Counted from the first letter of the stretch, positions 42,126 through 54,816 are shown. The stretch is 64,000 nt of DNA from Symbiodinium natans (GCA_905221605.1 CAJNDS010000280.1:312001-376000); one strand, 5' to 3'. Numbers and translations are program-made. Notes: generated by a model from the sequence alone, not told the origin.

Positions 42126-45100
42126 CATAAACAATTATCTCCCAAAAACCAATCTCAAGCGGAGATTGCAGCTTAAGATATTGATTTTTAAGGATTCTTC
42201 GATTACCCCGACCCCTCCTCGAATAGCCAGGAATTGGGCCCAGAGACGCAGTATTGGGGTATCGAAGTCAGAGTTGGGGGGTTTACTGGGGAGGGGTGCG
42301 AGGATTAACCCTACATCAAGAACCCAAAAATGCGACTAAAGCCCTGAACACCTTCGCAGGCAGCTGCAAGCCGTCATCACGCCTGGCCTGACATGCTTGC
42401 TTGGGCTTTAAGCTGAAAGGCTCAGCGTTTGGGGTGTGAAGTCGCAGAGTTCAAGTCCTGTTCTCCGAGTTTGGCCAAAAAGCACGAAAACCTAAGATTC
42501 AAAAACCCTGCCAGCCGCTTGGTGCTTTGCCGACGGCCCCAGAGACACGAAAACCCTCGGACGTGCCTGCTTCGGATGGCTCATCACTGGCCGCAACGGC
42601 GGTAGGATAGCCACGATAGCCACTTGGTCAGCAGGAGTTGATTCTGTGAGGTTCAAGGTTTGATGCACTCTCGGTGTCGGGCTGTGAATGGTGAGTTTAG
42701 GCTTCAGGGGTTCAGGAAAACGGGAGATGAGAGCCACAGCTGCTAAAATGGCTGCGAGCCCAGCTAAGCCCCAAATTCGAACTCCCCAGATCCCGAACAA
42801 TAGCTCGCAATGCTCCATATTCCAATGGCCATCTTTGCATTCTCGAAACAGCGGTTGCCCAAAACAACGGCTTCAATCTTGGGCGTTGAGGGCACAAAGG
42901 AGCAGCGACGGCAACGGCAAAGAGCCGGCAGCTTAGATACGTTCGAGGCTTCACAGGCTTCAACAGGTGGGCTTGCACGCTGAGGGATGTTGCGGGTGTA
43001 GGGCTTTGTCTAACCCTGGCCCCAGAACAGCCACCCGCGGCACTGCTTGGTGGCTCCCAAGCACGTCCTCCGACGGCGCAAGGAAGAGCCTCCTTTCCAT
43101 CGACTCAAGGCTTCTCAGGCTTCTCGATGGCAAGTTTCGGGCGGCTTGGGCATTGTCGATGCAGAGCTTTGGGTTTTCGATGGGCTCCAACTTAGCTTCG
43201 GATTGTGAGTTTCGGGGTTCAGGCACGAGGAATCCATGAGGCACGATCATGCTGCGTCTTACATGACCAAGAAACAGTAAGTATGCAAGTAGCCAAGCCC
43301 ACAAGCGAGCACCCCCTGCAGCTGGTTCACAAAGGAATGACTCTCGAAACGAGCAGCCTGCCTCCACTGCGACCTACCACTGCCACAAAGGCACCAGCTG
43401 CGACAAACCTTAGAAGATGCCCGCATCAAGGGTCTACACAATCTGACACCAAAAACCATCCAAAACCCTTCAACCCTTCACTCCTATGCTTCTTCAGCCC
43501 TTCACCCCTTCAGCCCTCCACCCCTTCCCTCCTTCCCTCCTTCCCTCCTTCCCTCCTTCCCTCCTTCCCTCCTTCTCTTGCAGGATGCAGCAGGGTTTCC
43601 CTCCCAGACGTAGGGGGTCCCCAAAAGAGTCGAAACACAACAGCCCTCGCCCCGCTAAGTTCTCGGCGTGCCACCGAGGCTGCGTCCTGGACAAGAAAGC
43701 CAGCTGGGTTCATTTGGGGTTTTGGGTTTAGAGGCTTTAGGGTTTGAAGTAACATATGTATCTCAGGATTTGAAGACTTGAGGTTTCGGGCTCAGGGTCC
43801 TTCAGGGCTCAAGGTTCAGGAATTCCTTCGAGGGCTCAGGCACCAATCCACCACCCCCTCAACAAAAAGCACCAAACTGCTGAGCATCCAGGCGATACAT
43901 ACCACCCCCAAACAGGTTGAGGACTGAGGGTCCCCACATCGACGTGTCACAGACCAAGTCAAGGGATTCCCCAAAAGGAAAGATGAAGCCCGAACGCCAG
44001 ACAGCAACCCTTAACTTTAAGCCAAAGTCGAAACCGTTAGGCCTTCAGGCCCTTCATGCTGGGGGCGGGTCCTTCGTGTCGCTCCGAGGGGAGACGCCAG
44101 GGCCTCTACAGCTGGTGGAGAAAGCCGGACTTCTTAAGGTTTTGGGGCTCCATGCTTAAGGTTCAAGGCTTTGGCTTGGACCAGAAGCCCGGGATGTTGG
44201 ACATGAACGAATGGGATTCCTGCCCACTGGCAGCGCTCAAGCCTCCAAGAAGGCTTAGGACTCAAGCCTGAATCCTCAAACCCCCCCTCAAACCCTTTCC
44301 CCCTACACCCGCCTGTCAAGCCCCTAGACTCTCGGCGCCAACGCCCCAACTCCTCAACCTTAAACCAAAAAAAACGACTAACGCCTGAGCCAAACTTGGA
44401 TGCCTAAGGCCTCAGGCCATTTACAACTCGGCCACAAGGCTGCTGGATTTCGAGTGAGACTACAAGGTTCAGAGTATTCAGCGGGTTGAAGGTGAAGCTT
44501 GGCCTGGAACCAGAACTCCGCGACCACTTTGGTGAGTCCGGCAGTTGCGTGGCTATGGGCACGGACCTTGGTTTCTTGGGTCTTGGGGGCTTCTGAGCTT
44601 AAAGTACCAGGTTCGAACTTAGGGCACTTTGTAGCGGGCTTGGTTATTTTTCGTTTGGGATAAATCTGTGGCGGACGTGATCCTGTGCGTGCTTCAAACA
44701 CTCTGAAACGAAACCAAACGTTAGGCTCTGCAACCGATCGCGTTTCAGTGCACGGATGCAAAGAAGCCTAAAGGCTAAACAGGCTAAACCGTCTACATTC
44801 TAGACAGCCCGACCTAGGTTTAGGCTTTGGGGCCTAAACCAACTCGAGAATCACTACGACTCCACAGCAGCGAATCTTAAGTCCTGAGAACTGACTGCGC
44901 AAGAAAAGCTGCAAAAGAAGCTGTATGGTCGTGATTGGAATGGTGTACCTGTGCGTTGCCGGCGGGCCAGTAAAACCGATCCAGCTTGGGCAGTGATCCC
45001 AGGACACAAAAAACACCTTGGGCGCCGACGACAAAATGCTCGAAGTGGTACAAAACGCACATCCCATGGCTGTTGTCATGCACGGCCTGCCAGCAATCCT

Positions 45101-45494
45101 CGAAACATGCAAATGCTTCTACAATCGAAAACGAATGACAATGCTTCACAACAGATCACACCTACCACTAGAAACATGTGATGTCAGGTGTTGATACCGT
45201 TTTCTACACAAAGCCCGCAATCAAGTTCTTCAGCGCCACGGATTGCACGCAGCACGTCATGCGTTTAGGAAATTGATTTTTGACTGAATGCCGTTGTACT
45301 GTCCGACATGCATTTCCCCTCTGCTCAGCGAGTACTCCCGCAAACAAACACCAAATTCATTGTTTCAACCAGGAGAGTGGTCAACTCTTTCAAAATAGGA
45401 CTACCGAAGCACTAGAAGACACAAACATGCAACAGAAACTCTGTGAGTGCTCGTAAGCCAACATGCGGTTCCCCCAGAAACAATCCTTCTCTAG
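42126..45494. other. Unassigned stretch
   Basis: Contains a (CCTT)n-type microsatellite at 43524-43578. No domain was recognised on either strand; frames are short and overlapping. Confidence 0.4.
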
Positions 45495-45556
45495 TTGACT
45501 GTCCTTATGTTTTTCCTTTCCCTATCACTTACCACTTCCCACTTCCCACTTCCACT

Positions 45557-46330
45557 TACTAGTTACTACTTACTACTTGCTACTTACTACTTACTACTTA
45601 CTACTTACTACTTACTACTTACTACTTACTACTTACTACTTACTACTTACTACTTACTACTTACTACTTACTACTTACTACTTACTACTTACTACTTACT
45701 ACGTACTACTTACTACTTACTACTTACTACTTACTACTTACTACTTACTACTTACTACTTACTACTTACTACTTACTACTTACTACTTACTACTTACTAC
45801 TTACTACTTACTACTTACTACTTACTACTTACTACTTACTACTTACTTACTACTTGCTACTTGCTACTTGCTACTTACTACTTTTCTACTTATTACTTAC
45901 TACTTACTACTTACTAGTTCCTACTTACTACCTACTACTTACTACTTACGACTTACGACTTACGACTTACTACTTACTACTTACTACTTACTACTTACTA
46001 CTTACTACATACTACTTACCACTTACTACTTACCACATACTACTTACCACTTCCAACTTACCACTTCCCACTTACCACTTACCACTTACCACCTACCACC
46101 TACCACCTACCACTTACCACTTACCACTTACTCTCAACTACTTCCTACTTACTACTCACTACATCTTGCTACTTCCTACTTACTACTTACTACTTACCAC
46201 ATACCACTTACGACTTACCACTTCCCACTTGCCACTTCCCATTTGCCACTTACCACATCCCACTTACCACTTACCACTTACCACTTACCATTTACCACTT
46301 ACCACTTACCACTTACTACTCACTCTCCAT
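45557..46330 (+). repeat. (CTACTTA)n heptamer satellite
   Basis: Near-pure CTACTTA from about 45557 to 46010, then decaying through CCACTTA and CTACCAC variants to about 46330. The 7-bp period keeps frames open as LTTYYLL repeats with no coding meaning. Confidence 0.97.
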
Positions 46331-46530
46331 TACTCTCTTTTACGACTTACGACCGCAAACTTACTGTGGAGGTCACGTGATGCGTCCTACGTTTCTTGTG
46401 TTTTTTTGGGTCCTGAAACTGCGCTCAAGTAATGAGACATGCGCGGCATTGTTATTTGATCGCCTCGACAAGTGTCGTCAGAAAAAAATCAATGCTTTTT
46501 AGAAACAGGCAGATCATAAGGTTCACATGT

Positions 46531-46624
46531 TGCTGTTCAATGTTGGCAAGTTGTTTGACAGGTTGTGGCTTGCTCCCACCTCCACCGCAACCGAAACCCA
46601 GTCTACTGCCAACATTGAACAGCA
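46531..46624. other. Perfect 18-bp inverted repeat
   Basis: TGCTGTTCAATGTTGGCA (46531-46548) and its exact complement (46607-46624); the loop contains further partial pairing (GGTTGTGG against CCGCAACC). Confidence 0.75.
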
Positions 46625-46810
46625 GATTGTCAACTTTACGATTTTGCGGGCAGAACCTGTTGGTTGACACTTTAACAAGAACAACACCACGCTTGGCAAA
46701 AAAACTCAGTGGTGATGCGTTGAAGCAAAAGCTGATTTTAGAGCGTGAACGCGCGAGACCACGAGCTTCTACGCATACGACGAAACTGTGGGGATTCCAC
46801 GATTCACAAT

Positions 46811-46950
46811 AGATTGCAAAACCAAACCCAGAAACCGAAAATCGTAAAGTTGGACCCATTTTCAAGAACTAATAAAAAAGTGTTTTGAAAAAGGTCCAAC
46901 TTTTCGATTTTCGGCTTCCGAGTCTGTTTTTTCGATCTACTTTGCAACCG
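46811..46950. other. Fold-back element with about 55-bp arms
   Basis: Arms 46835-46863 and 46887-46914 pair with few mismatches (CCGAAAATCG and AAGTTGGACC words), and weaker pairing extends outwards to TTGCAAA on both sides. Small AT-rich loop. MITE-like or a fold-back remnant. Confidence 0.65.
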
Positions 46951-47299
46951 TGGCTTTTCTTACAGGTTTTGCACACCTTCCCGCCTTCAAATTTTGCGGC
47001 TGCATCACAGCCTGCCCACGGAGGTTGCCGAGGTCTTCAAGGCCGATTTTTGGCGATGCGAGAGGCTTCACATTTGTTGCGGGGCGCAGGCGCGGCCGGC
47101 CAGTGCGCGGCCGGTGTCCAAGCTCATCCGTGCGCTGCTTGGTGGCCTGGCTGTGTATGGTCAAAGCTTTGGGCAAGACGCAAAATCTAACAAAAACAGG
47201 GGAGGCCCACGCACGCGAAGCCAGAATTGTTGAGATTTTTCGACCCCAGATTTGGACTCGCGCAAACTGGCAACTTTTGCAAACATGTGTACGCGATAT

Positions 47300-47452
47300 T
47301 GCAAGGCCTCTGAGGCCTCACCCTGCGGGGTTCGAGGCCTTCCGAGGCCTCCCGAGGCCTCACTCATGGGGTTTTCGAGGCCTTCCGAGGCCTCCCGAGG
47401 CCTCACTCATGGGGTTTCGAGGCCTTTTGAGGCCTCGCGAGGCCTCCACAAA
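47300..47452. repeat. AGGCCT palindrome block (unit 1; repeated in every unit)
   Basis: Eleven AGGCCT hexamers, usually as GAGGCCTC or CGAGGCCTTCCG, in about 150 bp, with two copies of a 43-bp subrepeat containing ACTCATGGGGTTTTCGAGG. Equivalent blocks start near 48925, 50490, 52120 and 53750. Confidence 0.9.
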
Positions 47453-47734
47453 ATCCCAAAACCCTTTAGCTTGAAAGATTACGAGGCCTCGGGGACCAGG
47501 GCTTATAATTCTATTAAAGGGGTCCCCACAAGGCCTCGAGCCCGGACGAACCCTGGTTGTCTCTCTTCTTTCCCATGAAAAGAATTTTAAGCCGCAGCTG
47601 GCTCCAAGTCCTCTTCATTCTCACTCTATTCAAAACATCACGACGGACCTCGAAGGGGCCTCGACCGCTTAAGATGATCCTGCAAAAGCTATTCTTGCTG
47701 CCGCAAGCTTTAACTTCAGACTTCTCGACGGGCC

Positions 47735-48025
47735 TCAAATAAGTCCTCTCGATGATCCTGAGCTTTCAAAGATTTCGACGGGCACGCGAAAGTCCTGAGA
47801 GAAGTACTCTGCGTGACATTGCAAGCTGATGTCGGTCCCCAGCGGGCAAGCAAACAAAATCACGCCCTCTTCAACTGGAGGAGGCCTCGGACCGGCCTCC
47901 AAAGGCTTGGAAGCCTTCAGCAAAGTCTGAGGCTCGAAGATGATGTTGCGTGTAAGCCAAGTGAACGCTCCCAACCATTTAAACCTCAACGTGCACTTCA
48001 ATGGAGAAGACGAACTGACGTTCAC
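47735..48025 (-). CDS. Repeated 96-residue frame in the 1.63-kb unit
   Basis: Begins MNVSSSSPLKCTLRFKW and recurs identically at 50925-51215 and 52558-52848, with altered C-termini in the other units. Its composition is more protein-like than other frames of the unit (balanced hydrophobics, GVILFACPLGTDISLQC core). No family recognised; an overlapping plus frame is also open. Confidence 0.25.
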   Translation of the reverse strand: MNVSSSSPLKCTLRFKWLGAFTWLTRNIIFEPQTLLKASKPLEAGPRPPPVEEGVILFACPLGTDISLQCHAEYFSQDFRVPVEIFESSGSSRGLI

Positions 48026-48164
48026 AAGGCTTTCGCTGGCATCGGCCTTTCCCTATATCTTCTTCTTCGTTGGGCGCGTGGCAACTTAAGCTCCGGGCAG
48101 GCGCAACACGCTTAAATACCTCCACTGTCCAAACCCAAGCCCGCCACAAGTTCTGATTTCTGCA

Positions 48165-48755
48165 ATGTCTAGCAGGCGACCTCTCTCTGCGCAACCACAG
48201 AAAACATTGAAGCCACGTTGGTCAACTTCCCAGAGCTTGAAGCGTGACTCCTTTCCAAAAACAACAACGACCTGCAGCTCAGCGCCAGGACGAAGCCCAA
48301 GTTACGGGGCTGTCGGGCGACCCCACTTTCAAGCCCGCAAAACACAAGCAATTCTGGCTTCGCCAGCATGGGCCTCCGCAGTTGCAGTTCTGCCTCACTG
48401 CAACATTATAAAGACGCGCACGCTGCTGCTTCGGACCAGCCCCCCCGTGCGCTCACCACGACGCTGCCCAAAGTTACTGGAACAAGGGCAGGGGCGCAGC
48501 CAACGAGAGCCGGTTGCACGGGTGCAAATTCGGGGCCAAAAAACGGGGCCGTCTCGGGGCCCCAAAAATGGGGCCGCGAAATGGGCCCAGAGTTCCTGCA
48601 GTACAACTACTAAATACGGGGGTTGTGAAACCGCGACCCCAAAATTGAGTCCGCCTGGCGGCGCCAATTTTGGGGCCGCGAATTCTTCTATTTTTAGGCT
48701 CAATCTCGCGCTTTTACTCGGGGCCCACAGACAAGCGCTCAAAGCGGAAAACTGA
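48165..48755 (+). CDS. Repeated open frame in the 1.63-kb unit (MSSRRPLSAQ frame)
   Basis: Begins MSSRRPLSAQPQKTLK and recurs at 49727 (258 codons), 51355 (150), 52988 (257) and 54612 (86, truncated by the array end). It is Ser/Arg/Pro/Thr-rich and basic. The lengths differ because single-base indels in a T run and a local insertion change the frame downstream, which argues against strong selection on this frame. Competing minus-strand frames of similar length cover the same DNA. Coding status is doubtful. Confidence 0.25.
   Translation: MSSRRPLSAQPQKTLKPRWSTSQSLKRDSFPKTTTTCSSAPGRSPSYGAVGRPHFQARKTQAILASPAWASAVAVLPHCNIIKTRTLLLRTSPPVRSPRRCPKLLEQGQGRSQREPVARVQIRGQKTGPSRGPKNGAAKWAQSSCSTTTKYGGCETATPKLSPPGGANFGAANSSIFRLNLALLLGAHRQALKAEN
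48627..48685. other. Stem-loop in the 1.63-kb unit
   Basis: CCCCAAAATTG (48637-48647) pairs perfectly with CAATTTTGGGG (48665-48675); pairing extends outwards with three mismatches to 21-bp arms. Present in every complete unit. Confidence 0.7.
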
Positions 48756-51700
48756 GAACCACGACCTCCGCAGGCAGCTTTCTTGTGGAAGTGAGCGATC
48801 TGGTCAACATGAGAGAAACGTGCACAGGGGAGGCCCACGCACGCGAAGAATTGTTGAGATTTTTCGACCCCAGATTTGGACTCGCGCAAACTGGCAACTT
48901 TTGCAAACATGTGTACGCGATATTGCAAGGCCTCTGAGGCCTCACCCTGCGGGGTTCGAGGCCTTCCGAGGCCTCCCGAGGCCTCACTCATGGGGTTTTC
49001 GAGGCCTTCCGAGGCCTCCCGAGGCCTCACTCATGGGGTTTCGAGGCCTTTTGAGGCCTCGCGAGGCCTCCACAAAATCCCAAAACCCTTTAGCTTGAAA
49101 GATTACGAGGCCTCGGGGACCAGGGCTTATAATTCTATTAAAGGGGTCCCCACAAGGCCTCGAGCCCGGACGAACCCTGGTTGTCTCTCTTCTTTCCCAT
49201 GAAAAGAAGCTGGCTCCAAGTCCTCTTCATTCTCACTCTATTCAAAACATCACGACGGACCTCGGGCTTAAGATGATCCTGCAAAAGCTATAAGTAACTT
49301 CAGACTCTCGATCGATGATCCTGAGCTTTCAAAGATTTCGACGGGCACGCGAAAGTCCTGAGAGAAGTACTCTGCGTGACATTGCAAGCTGATGTCGGTC
49401 CCCAGCGGGCAAGCAAACAAAATCACGCCCTCTTCAACTGGAGGAGGCCTCGGACCGGCCTCCAAAGGCTTGGAAGCCTTCAGCAAAGTCTGAGGCTGAA
49501 GATGATGTTGCGTGTAAGCCAAGTGAACGCTCCCAACCATTTAAACCTCAACGTGCACTTCAATGGAGAAGACGAACTGACGTTCACAAGGCTTTCGCTG
49601 GCATCGGCCTTTCCCTATATCTTCTTCTTCGTTGGGCGCGTGGCAACTTAAGCTCCGGGCAGGCGCAACACGCTTAAATACCTCCACCGTCCAAACCCAA
49701 GCCCGCCACAAGTTCTGATTTCTGCAATGTCTAGCAGGCGACCTCTCTCTGCGCAACCACAGAAAACGTTGAAGCCACGTTGGTCAACTTCCCAGAGCTT
49801 GAAGCGTGACTCCTTTCCAAAAACAACAACGACCTGCAGCTCAGCGCCAGGACGAAGCCCAAGTTACGGGGCTGTCGGGCGACCCCACTTTCAAGCCCGC
49901 AAAACACAAGCAATTCTGGCTTCGCCAGCATGGGCCTCCGCAGTTGCAGTTCTGCCTCACTGCAACATTATAAAGACGCGCACGCTGCTGCTTCGGACCA
50001 GCCCCCCCGTGCGCTCACCACGACGCTGCCCAAAGTTACTGGAACAAGGGCAGGGGCGCAGCCAACGAGAGCCGGTTGCACGGGTGCAAATTCGGGGCCA
50101 AAAAACGGGGCCGTCTCGGGGCCCCAAAAATGGGGCCGCGAAATGGGCCCAGAGTTCCTGCAGTACAACTACTAAATACGGGGGTTGTGAAACCGCGACC
50201 CCAAAATTGAGTCCGCCTGGCGGCGCCAATTTTGGGGCCGCGAATTCTTCTATTTTTAGGCTCAATCTCGCGCTTTTTACTCGGGGCCCACAGACAAGCG
50301 CTCAAAGCGGAAAACTGAGAACCACGACCTCCGCAGGCAGCTTTCTTGTGGAAGTGAGCGATCTGGTCAACATGAGAGAAACTGCACAGGGGAGGCCCAC
50401 GCACGCGAAGCCAGAATTGTTGAGATTTTTCGACCCCAGATTTGGACTCGCGCAAACTGGCAACTTTTGCAAACATGTGTACGCGATATTGCAAGGCCTC
50501 TGAGGCCTCACCCTGCGGGGTTCGAGGCCTTCCGAGGCCTCCCGAGGCCTCACTCATGGGGTTTTCGAGGCCTTCCGAGGCCTCCCGAGGCCTCACTCAT
50601 GGGGTTTCGAGGCCTTTTGAGGCCTCGCGAGGCCTCCACAAAATCCCAAAACCCTTTAGCTTGAAAGATTACGAGGCCTCGGGGACCGGGGCTTATAATA
50701 CTATTAAAGGGGTCCCCGCAAGGCCTCGAGCCCGGACGAACCCTGGTTGTCTCTCTTCTTTCCCGTGAAAAGAATTTTAAGCCGCAGCTGGCTCCAAGTC
50801 CTCTTCATTCTCACTCTATTCAAAACATCACGACGGACCTCGAAGGGGCCTCGACCGCTTAAGATGATCCTGCAAAAGCTATTCTTGCTGCCGCAAGCTT
50901 TAACTTCAGACTCCTCGACGGGCCTCAAATAAGTCCTCTCGATGATCCTGAGCTTTCAAAGATTTCGACGGGCACGCGAAAGTCCTGAGAGAAGTACTCT
51001 GCGTGACATTGCAAGCTGATGTCGGTCCCCAGCGGGCAAGCAAACAAAATCACGCCCTCTTCAACTGGAGGAGGCCTCGGACCGGCCTCCAAAGGCTTGG
51101 AAGCCTTCAGCAAAGTCTGAGGCTCGAAGATGATGTTGCGTGTAAGCCAAGTGAACGCTCCCAACCATTTAAACCTCAACGTGCACTTCAATGGAGAAGA
51201 CGAACTGACGTTCACAAGGCTTTCGCTGGCATCGGCCTTTCCCTATATCTTCTTCTTCGTTGGGCGCGTGGCAACTTAAGCTCCGGGCAGGCGCAACACG
51301 CTTAAATACCTCCACTGTCCAAACCCAAGCCCGCCACAAGTTCTGATTTCTGCAATGTCTAGCAGGCGACCTCTCTCTGCGCAACCACAGAAAACATTGA
51401 AGCCACGTTGGTCAACTTCCCAGAGCTTGAAGCGTGACTCCTTTCCAAAAACAACAACGACCTGCAGCTCAGCGCCAGGACGAAGCCCAAGTTACGGGGC
51501 TGTCGGGCGACCCCACTTTCAAGCCCGCAAAACACAAGCAATTCTGGCTTCGCCAGCATGGGCCTCCGCAGTTGCAGTTCTGCCTCACTGCAACATTATA
51601 AAGACGCGCACGCTGCTGCTTCGGACCAGCCCCCCCGTGCGCTCACCACGACGCTGCCCAAAGTTACTGGAACAAGGGCAGGGGCGCAGCCAACGAGAGC

Positions 51701-54700
51701 CGGTTGCACGGGCGCAAATTCGGGGCCAAAAAACGGGGCCGTCTCGCGGCCCCAAAAATGGGGCCGCGAAATGGGCCCAGAGTTCCTGCAGTACAACTTG
51801 GAACTAAATACGGGGGTTGTGAAACCGCGACCCCAAAATTGAGTCCGCCTGGCGGCCCCAATTTTGGGGCCGCGAATTCTTCTATTTTTAGGCTCAATCT
51901 CGCGCTTTTTACTCGGGGCCCACAGACAAGCGCTCAAAGCGGAAAACTGAGAACCACGACCTCCGCAGGCAGCTTTCTTGTGGAAGTGAGCGATCTGGTC
52001 AACATGAGAGAAACGTGCACAGGGGAGGCCCACGCACGCGAAGCCAGAATTGTTGAGATTTTTCGACCCCAGATTTGGACTTGCGCAAACTGGCAACTTT
52101 TGCAAACATGTGTACGCGATATTGCAAGGCCTCTGAGGCCTCACCCTGCGGGGTTCGAGGCCTTCCGAGGCCTCCCGAGGCCTCACTCATGGGGTTTTCG
52201 AGGCCTTCCGAGGCCTCCCGAGGCCTCACTCATGGGGTTTCGAGGCCTTTTGAGGCCTCGCGAGGCCTCCACAAAATCCCAAAACCCTTTAGCTTGAAAG
52301 ATTACGAGGCCTCGGGGACCAGGGCTTATAATTCTATTAAAGGGGTCCCCACAAGGCCTCGAGCCCGGACGAACCCTGGTTGTCTCTCTTCTTTCCCATG
52401 AAAAGAATTTTAAGCCGCAGCTGGCTCCAAGTCCTCTTCATTCTCACTCTATTCAAAACATCACGACGGACCTCGAAGGGGCCTCGACCGCTTAAGATGA
52501 TCCTGCAAAAGCTATTCTTGCTGCCGCAAGCTTTAACTTCAGACTTCTCGACGGGCCTCAAATAAGTCCTCTCGATGATCCTGAGCTTTCAAAGATTTCG
52601 ACGGGCACGCGAAAGTCCTGAGAGAAGTACTCTGCGTGACATTGCAAGCTGATGTCGGTCCCCAGCGGGCAAGCAAACAAAATCACGCCCTCTTCAACTG
52701 GAGGAGGCCTCGGACCGGCCTCCAAAGGCTTGGAAGCCTTCAGCAAAGTCTGAGGCTCGAAGATGATGTTGCGTGTAAGCCAAGTGAACGCTCCCAACCA
52801 TTTAAACCTCAACGTGCACTTCAATGGAGAAGACGAACTGACGTTCACAAGGCTTTCGCTGGCATCGGCCTTTCCCTATATCTTCTTCTTCGTTGGGCGC
52901 GTGGCAACTTAAGCTCCGGGCAGGCGCAACACGCTTAAATACCTCCACTGTCCAAACCCAAGCCCGCCACAAGTTCTGATTTCTGCAATGTCTAGCAGGC
53001 GACCTCTCTCTGCGCAACCACAGAAAACATTGAAGCCACGTTGGTCAACTTCCCAGAGCTTGAAGCGTGACTCCTTTCCAAAAACAACAACGACCTGCAG
53101 CTCAGCGCCAGGACGAAGCCCAAGTTACGGGGCTGTCGGGCGACCCCACTTTCAAGCCCGCAAAACACAAGCAATTCTGGCTTCGCCAGCATGGGCCTCC
53201 GCAGTTGCAGTTCTGCCTCACTGCAACATTATAAAGACGCGCACGCTGCTGCTTCGGACCAGCCCCCCCGTGCGCTCACCACGACGCTGCCCAAAGTTAC
53301 TGGAACAAGGGCAGGGGCGCAGCCAACGAGAGCCGGTTGCACGGGTGCAAATTCGGGGCCAAAAAACGGGGCCGTCTCGGGGCCCCAAAAATGGGGCCGC
53401 GAAATGGGCCCAGAGTTCCTGCAGTACAACTACTAAATACGGGGGTTGTGAAACCGCGACCCCAAAATTGAGTCCGCCTGGCGGCGCCAATTTTGGGGCC
53501 GCGAATTCTTCTATTTTTAGGCTCAATCTCGCGCTCTTTACTCGGGGCCCACAGACAAGCGCTCAAAGCGGAAAACTGAGAACCACGACCTCCGCAGGCA
53601 GCTTTCTTGTGGAAGTGAGCGATCTGGTCAACATGAGAGAAACGTGCACAGGGGAGGCCCACGCACGCGAAGAATTGTTGAGATTTTTCGACCCCAGATT
53701 TGGACTCGCGCAAACTGGCAACTTTTGCAAACATGTGTACGCGATATTGCAAGGCCTCTGAGGCCTCACCCTGCGGGGTTCGAGGCCTTCCGAGGCCTCC
53801 CGAGGCCTCACTCATGGGGTTTTCGAGGCCTTCCGAGGCCTCCCGAGGCCTCACTCATGGGGTTTCGAGGCCTTTTGAGGCCTCGCGAGGCCTCCACAAA
53901 ATCCCAAAACCCTTTAGCTTGAAAGATTACGAGGCCTCGGGGACCAGGGCTTATAATTCTATTAAAGGGGTCCCCACAAGGCCTCGAGCCCGGACGAACC
54001 CTGGTTGTCTCTCTTCTTTCCCATGAAAAGAATTTTAAGCCGCAGCTGGCTCCAAGTCCTCTTCATTCTCACTCTATTCAAAACATCACGACGGACCTCG
54101 AAGGGGCCTCGACCGCTTAAGATGATCCTGCAAAAGCTATTCTTGCTGCCGCAAGCTTTAACTTCAGACTTCTCGACGGGCCTCAAATAAGTCCTCTCGA
54201 TGATCCTGAGCTTTCAAAGATTTCGACGGGCACGCGAAAGTCCTGAGAGAAGTACTCTGCGTGACATTGCAAGCTGATGTCGGTCCCAGCGGGCAAGCAA
54301 ACAAAATCACGCCCTCTTCAACTGGAGGAGGCCTCGGACCGGCCTCCAAAGGCTTGGAAGCCTTCAGCAAAGTCTGAGGCTCGAAGATGATGTTGCGTGT
54401 AAGCCAAGTGAACGCTCCCAACCATTTAAACCTCAACGTGCACTTCAATGGAGAAGACGAACTGACGTTCACAAGGCTTTCGCTGGCATCGGCCTTTCCC
54501 TATATCTTCTTCTTCGTTGGGCGCGTGGCAACTTAAGCTTCGGGCAGGCGCAACACGCTTAAATACCTCCACTGTCCAAACCCAAGCCCGCCACAAGTTC
54601 TGATTTCTGCAATGTCTAGCAGGCGACCTCTCTCTGCGCAACCACAGAAAACATTGAAGCCACGTTGGTCAACTTTCCAGAGCTTGAAGCGTGACTCCTT

Positions 54701-54816
54701 AACGACCTGCAGCTCAGCGCCAGGACGAAGCCCAAGTTACGGGGCTGTCGGGCGACCCCACTTTCAAGCCCGCAAAACACAAGCAATTCTGGCTTCGCCA
54801 GCATGGGCCTCCGCAG

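Larger units (their letters stand above)
47196..54816 (+). repeat. 1.63-kb tandem array, about 4.7 units
   Basis: Head-to-tail near-identical units, marked by GGAGGCCCACGCACGCG at 47201, 48829, 50391, 52024 and 53653 (periods 1628, 1562, 1633, 1629). The left edge is at about 47196. The last unit stops at 54816 after CCGCAG, where unrelated sequence begins. Units differ by few substitutions and a set of small deletions. Each unit has an AGGCCT-rich block, a GGGGCC-rich block with a hairpin, and several open frames on both strands. No known gene or RNA was recognised. Tandem arrays of expressed genes are common in dinoflagellates, so a multicopy gene is possible but not shown. Confidence 0.95.

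Noticed and set aside
45495-46432. Long LTTYYLL-repeat frames up to 267 codons
   Set aside because: Products of the 7-bp CTACTTA satellite; no start context or non-repeat domain.
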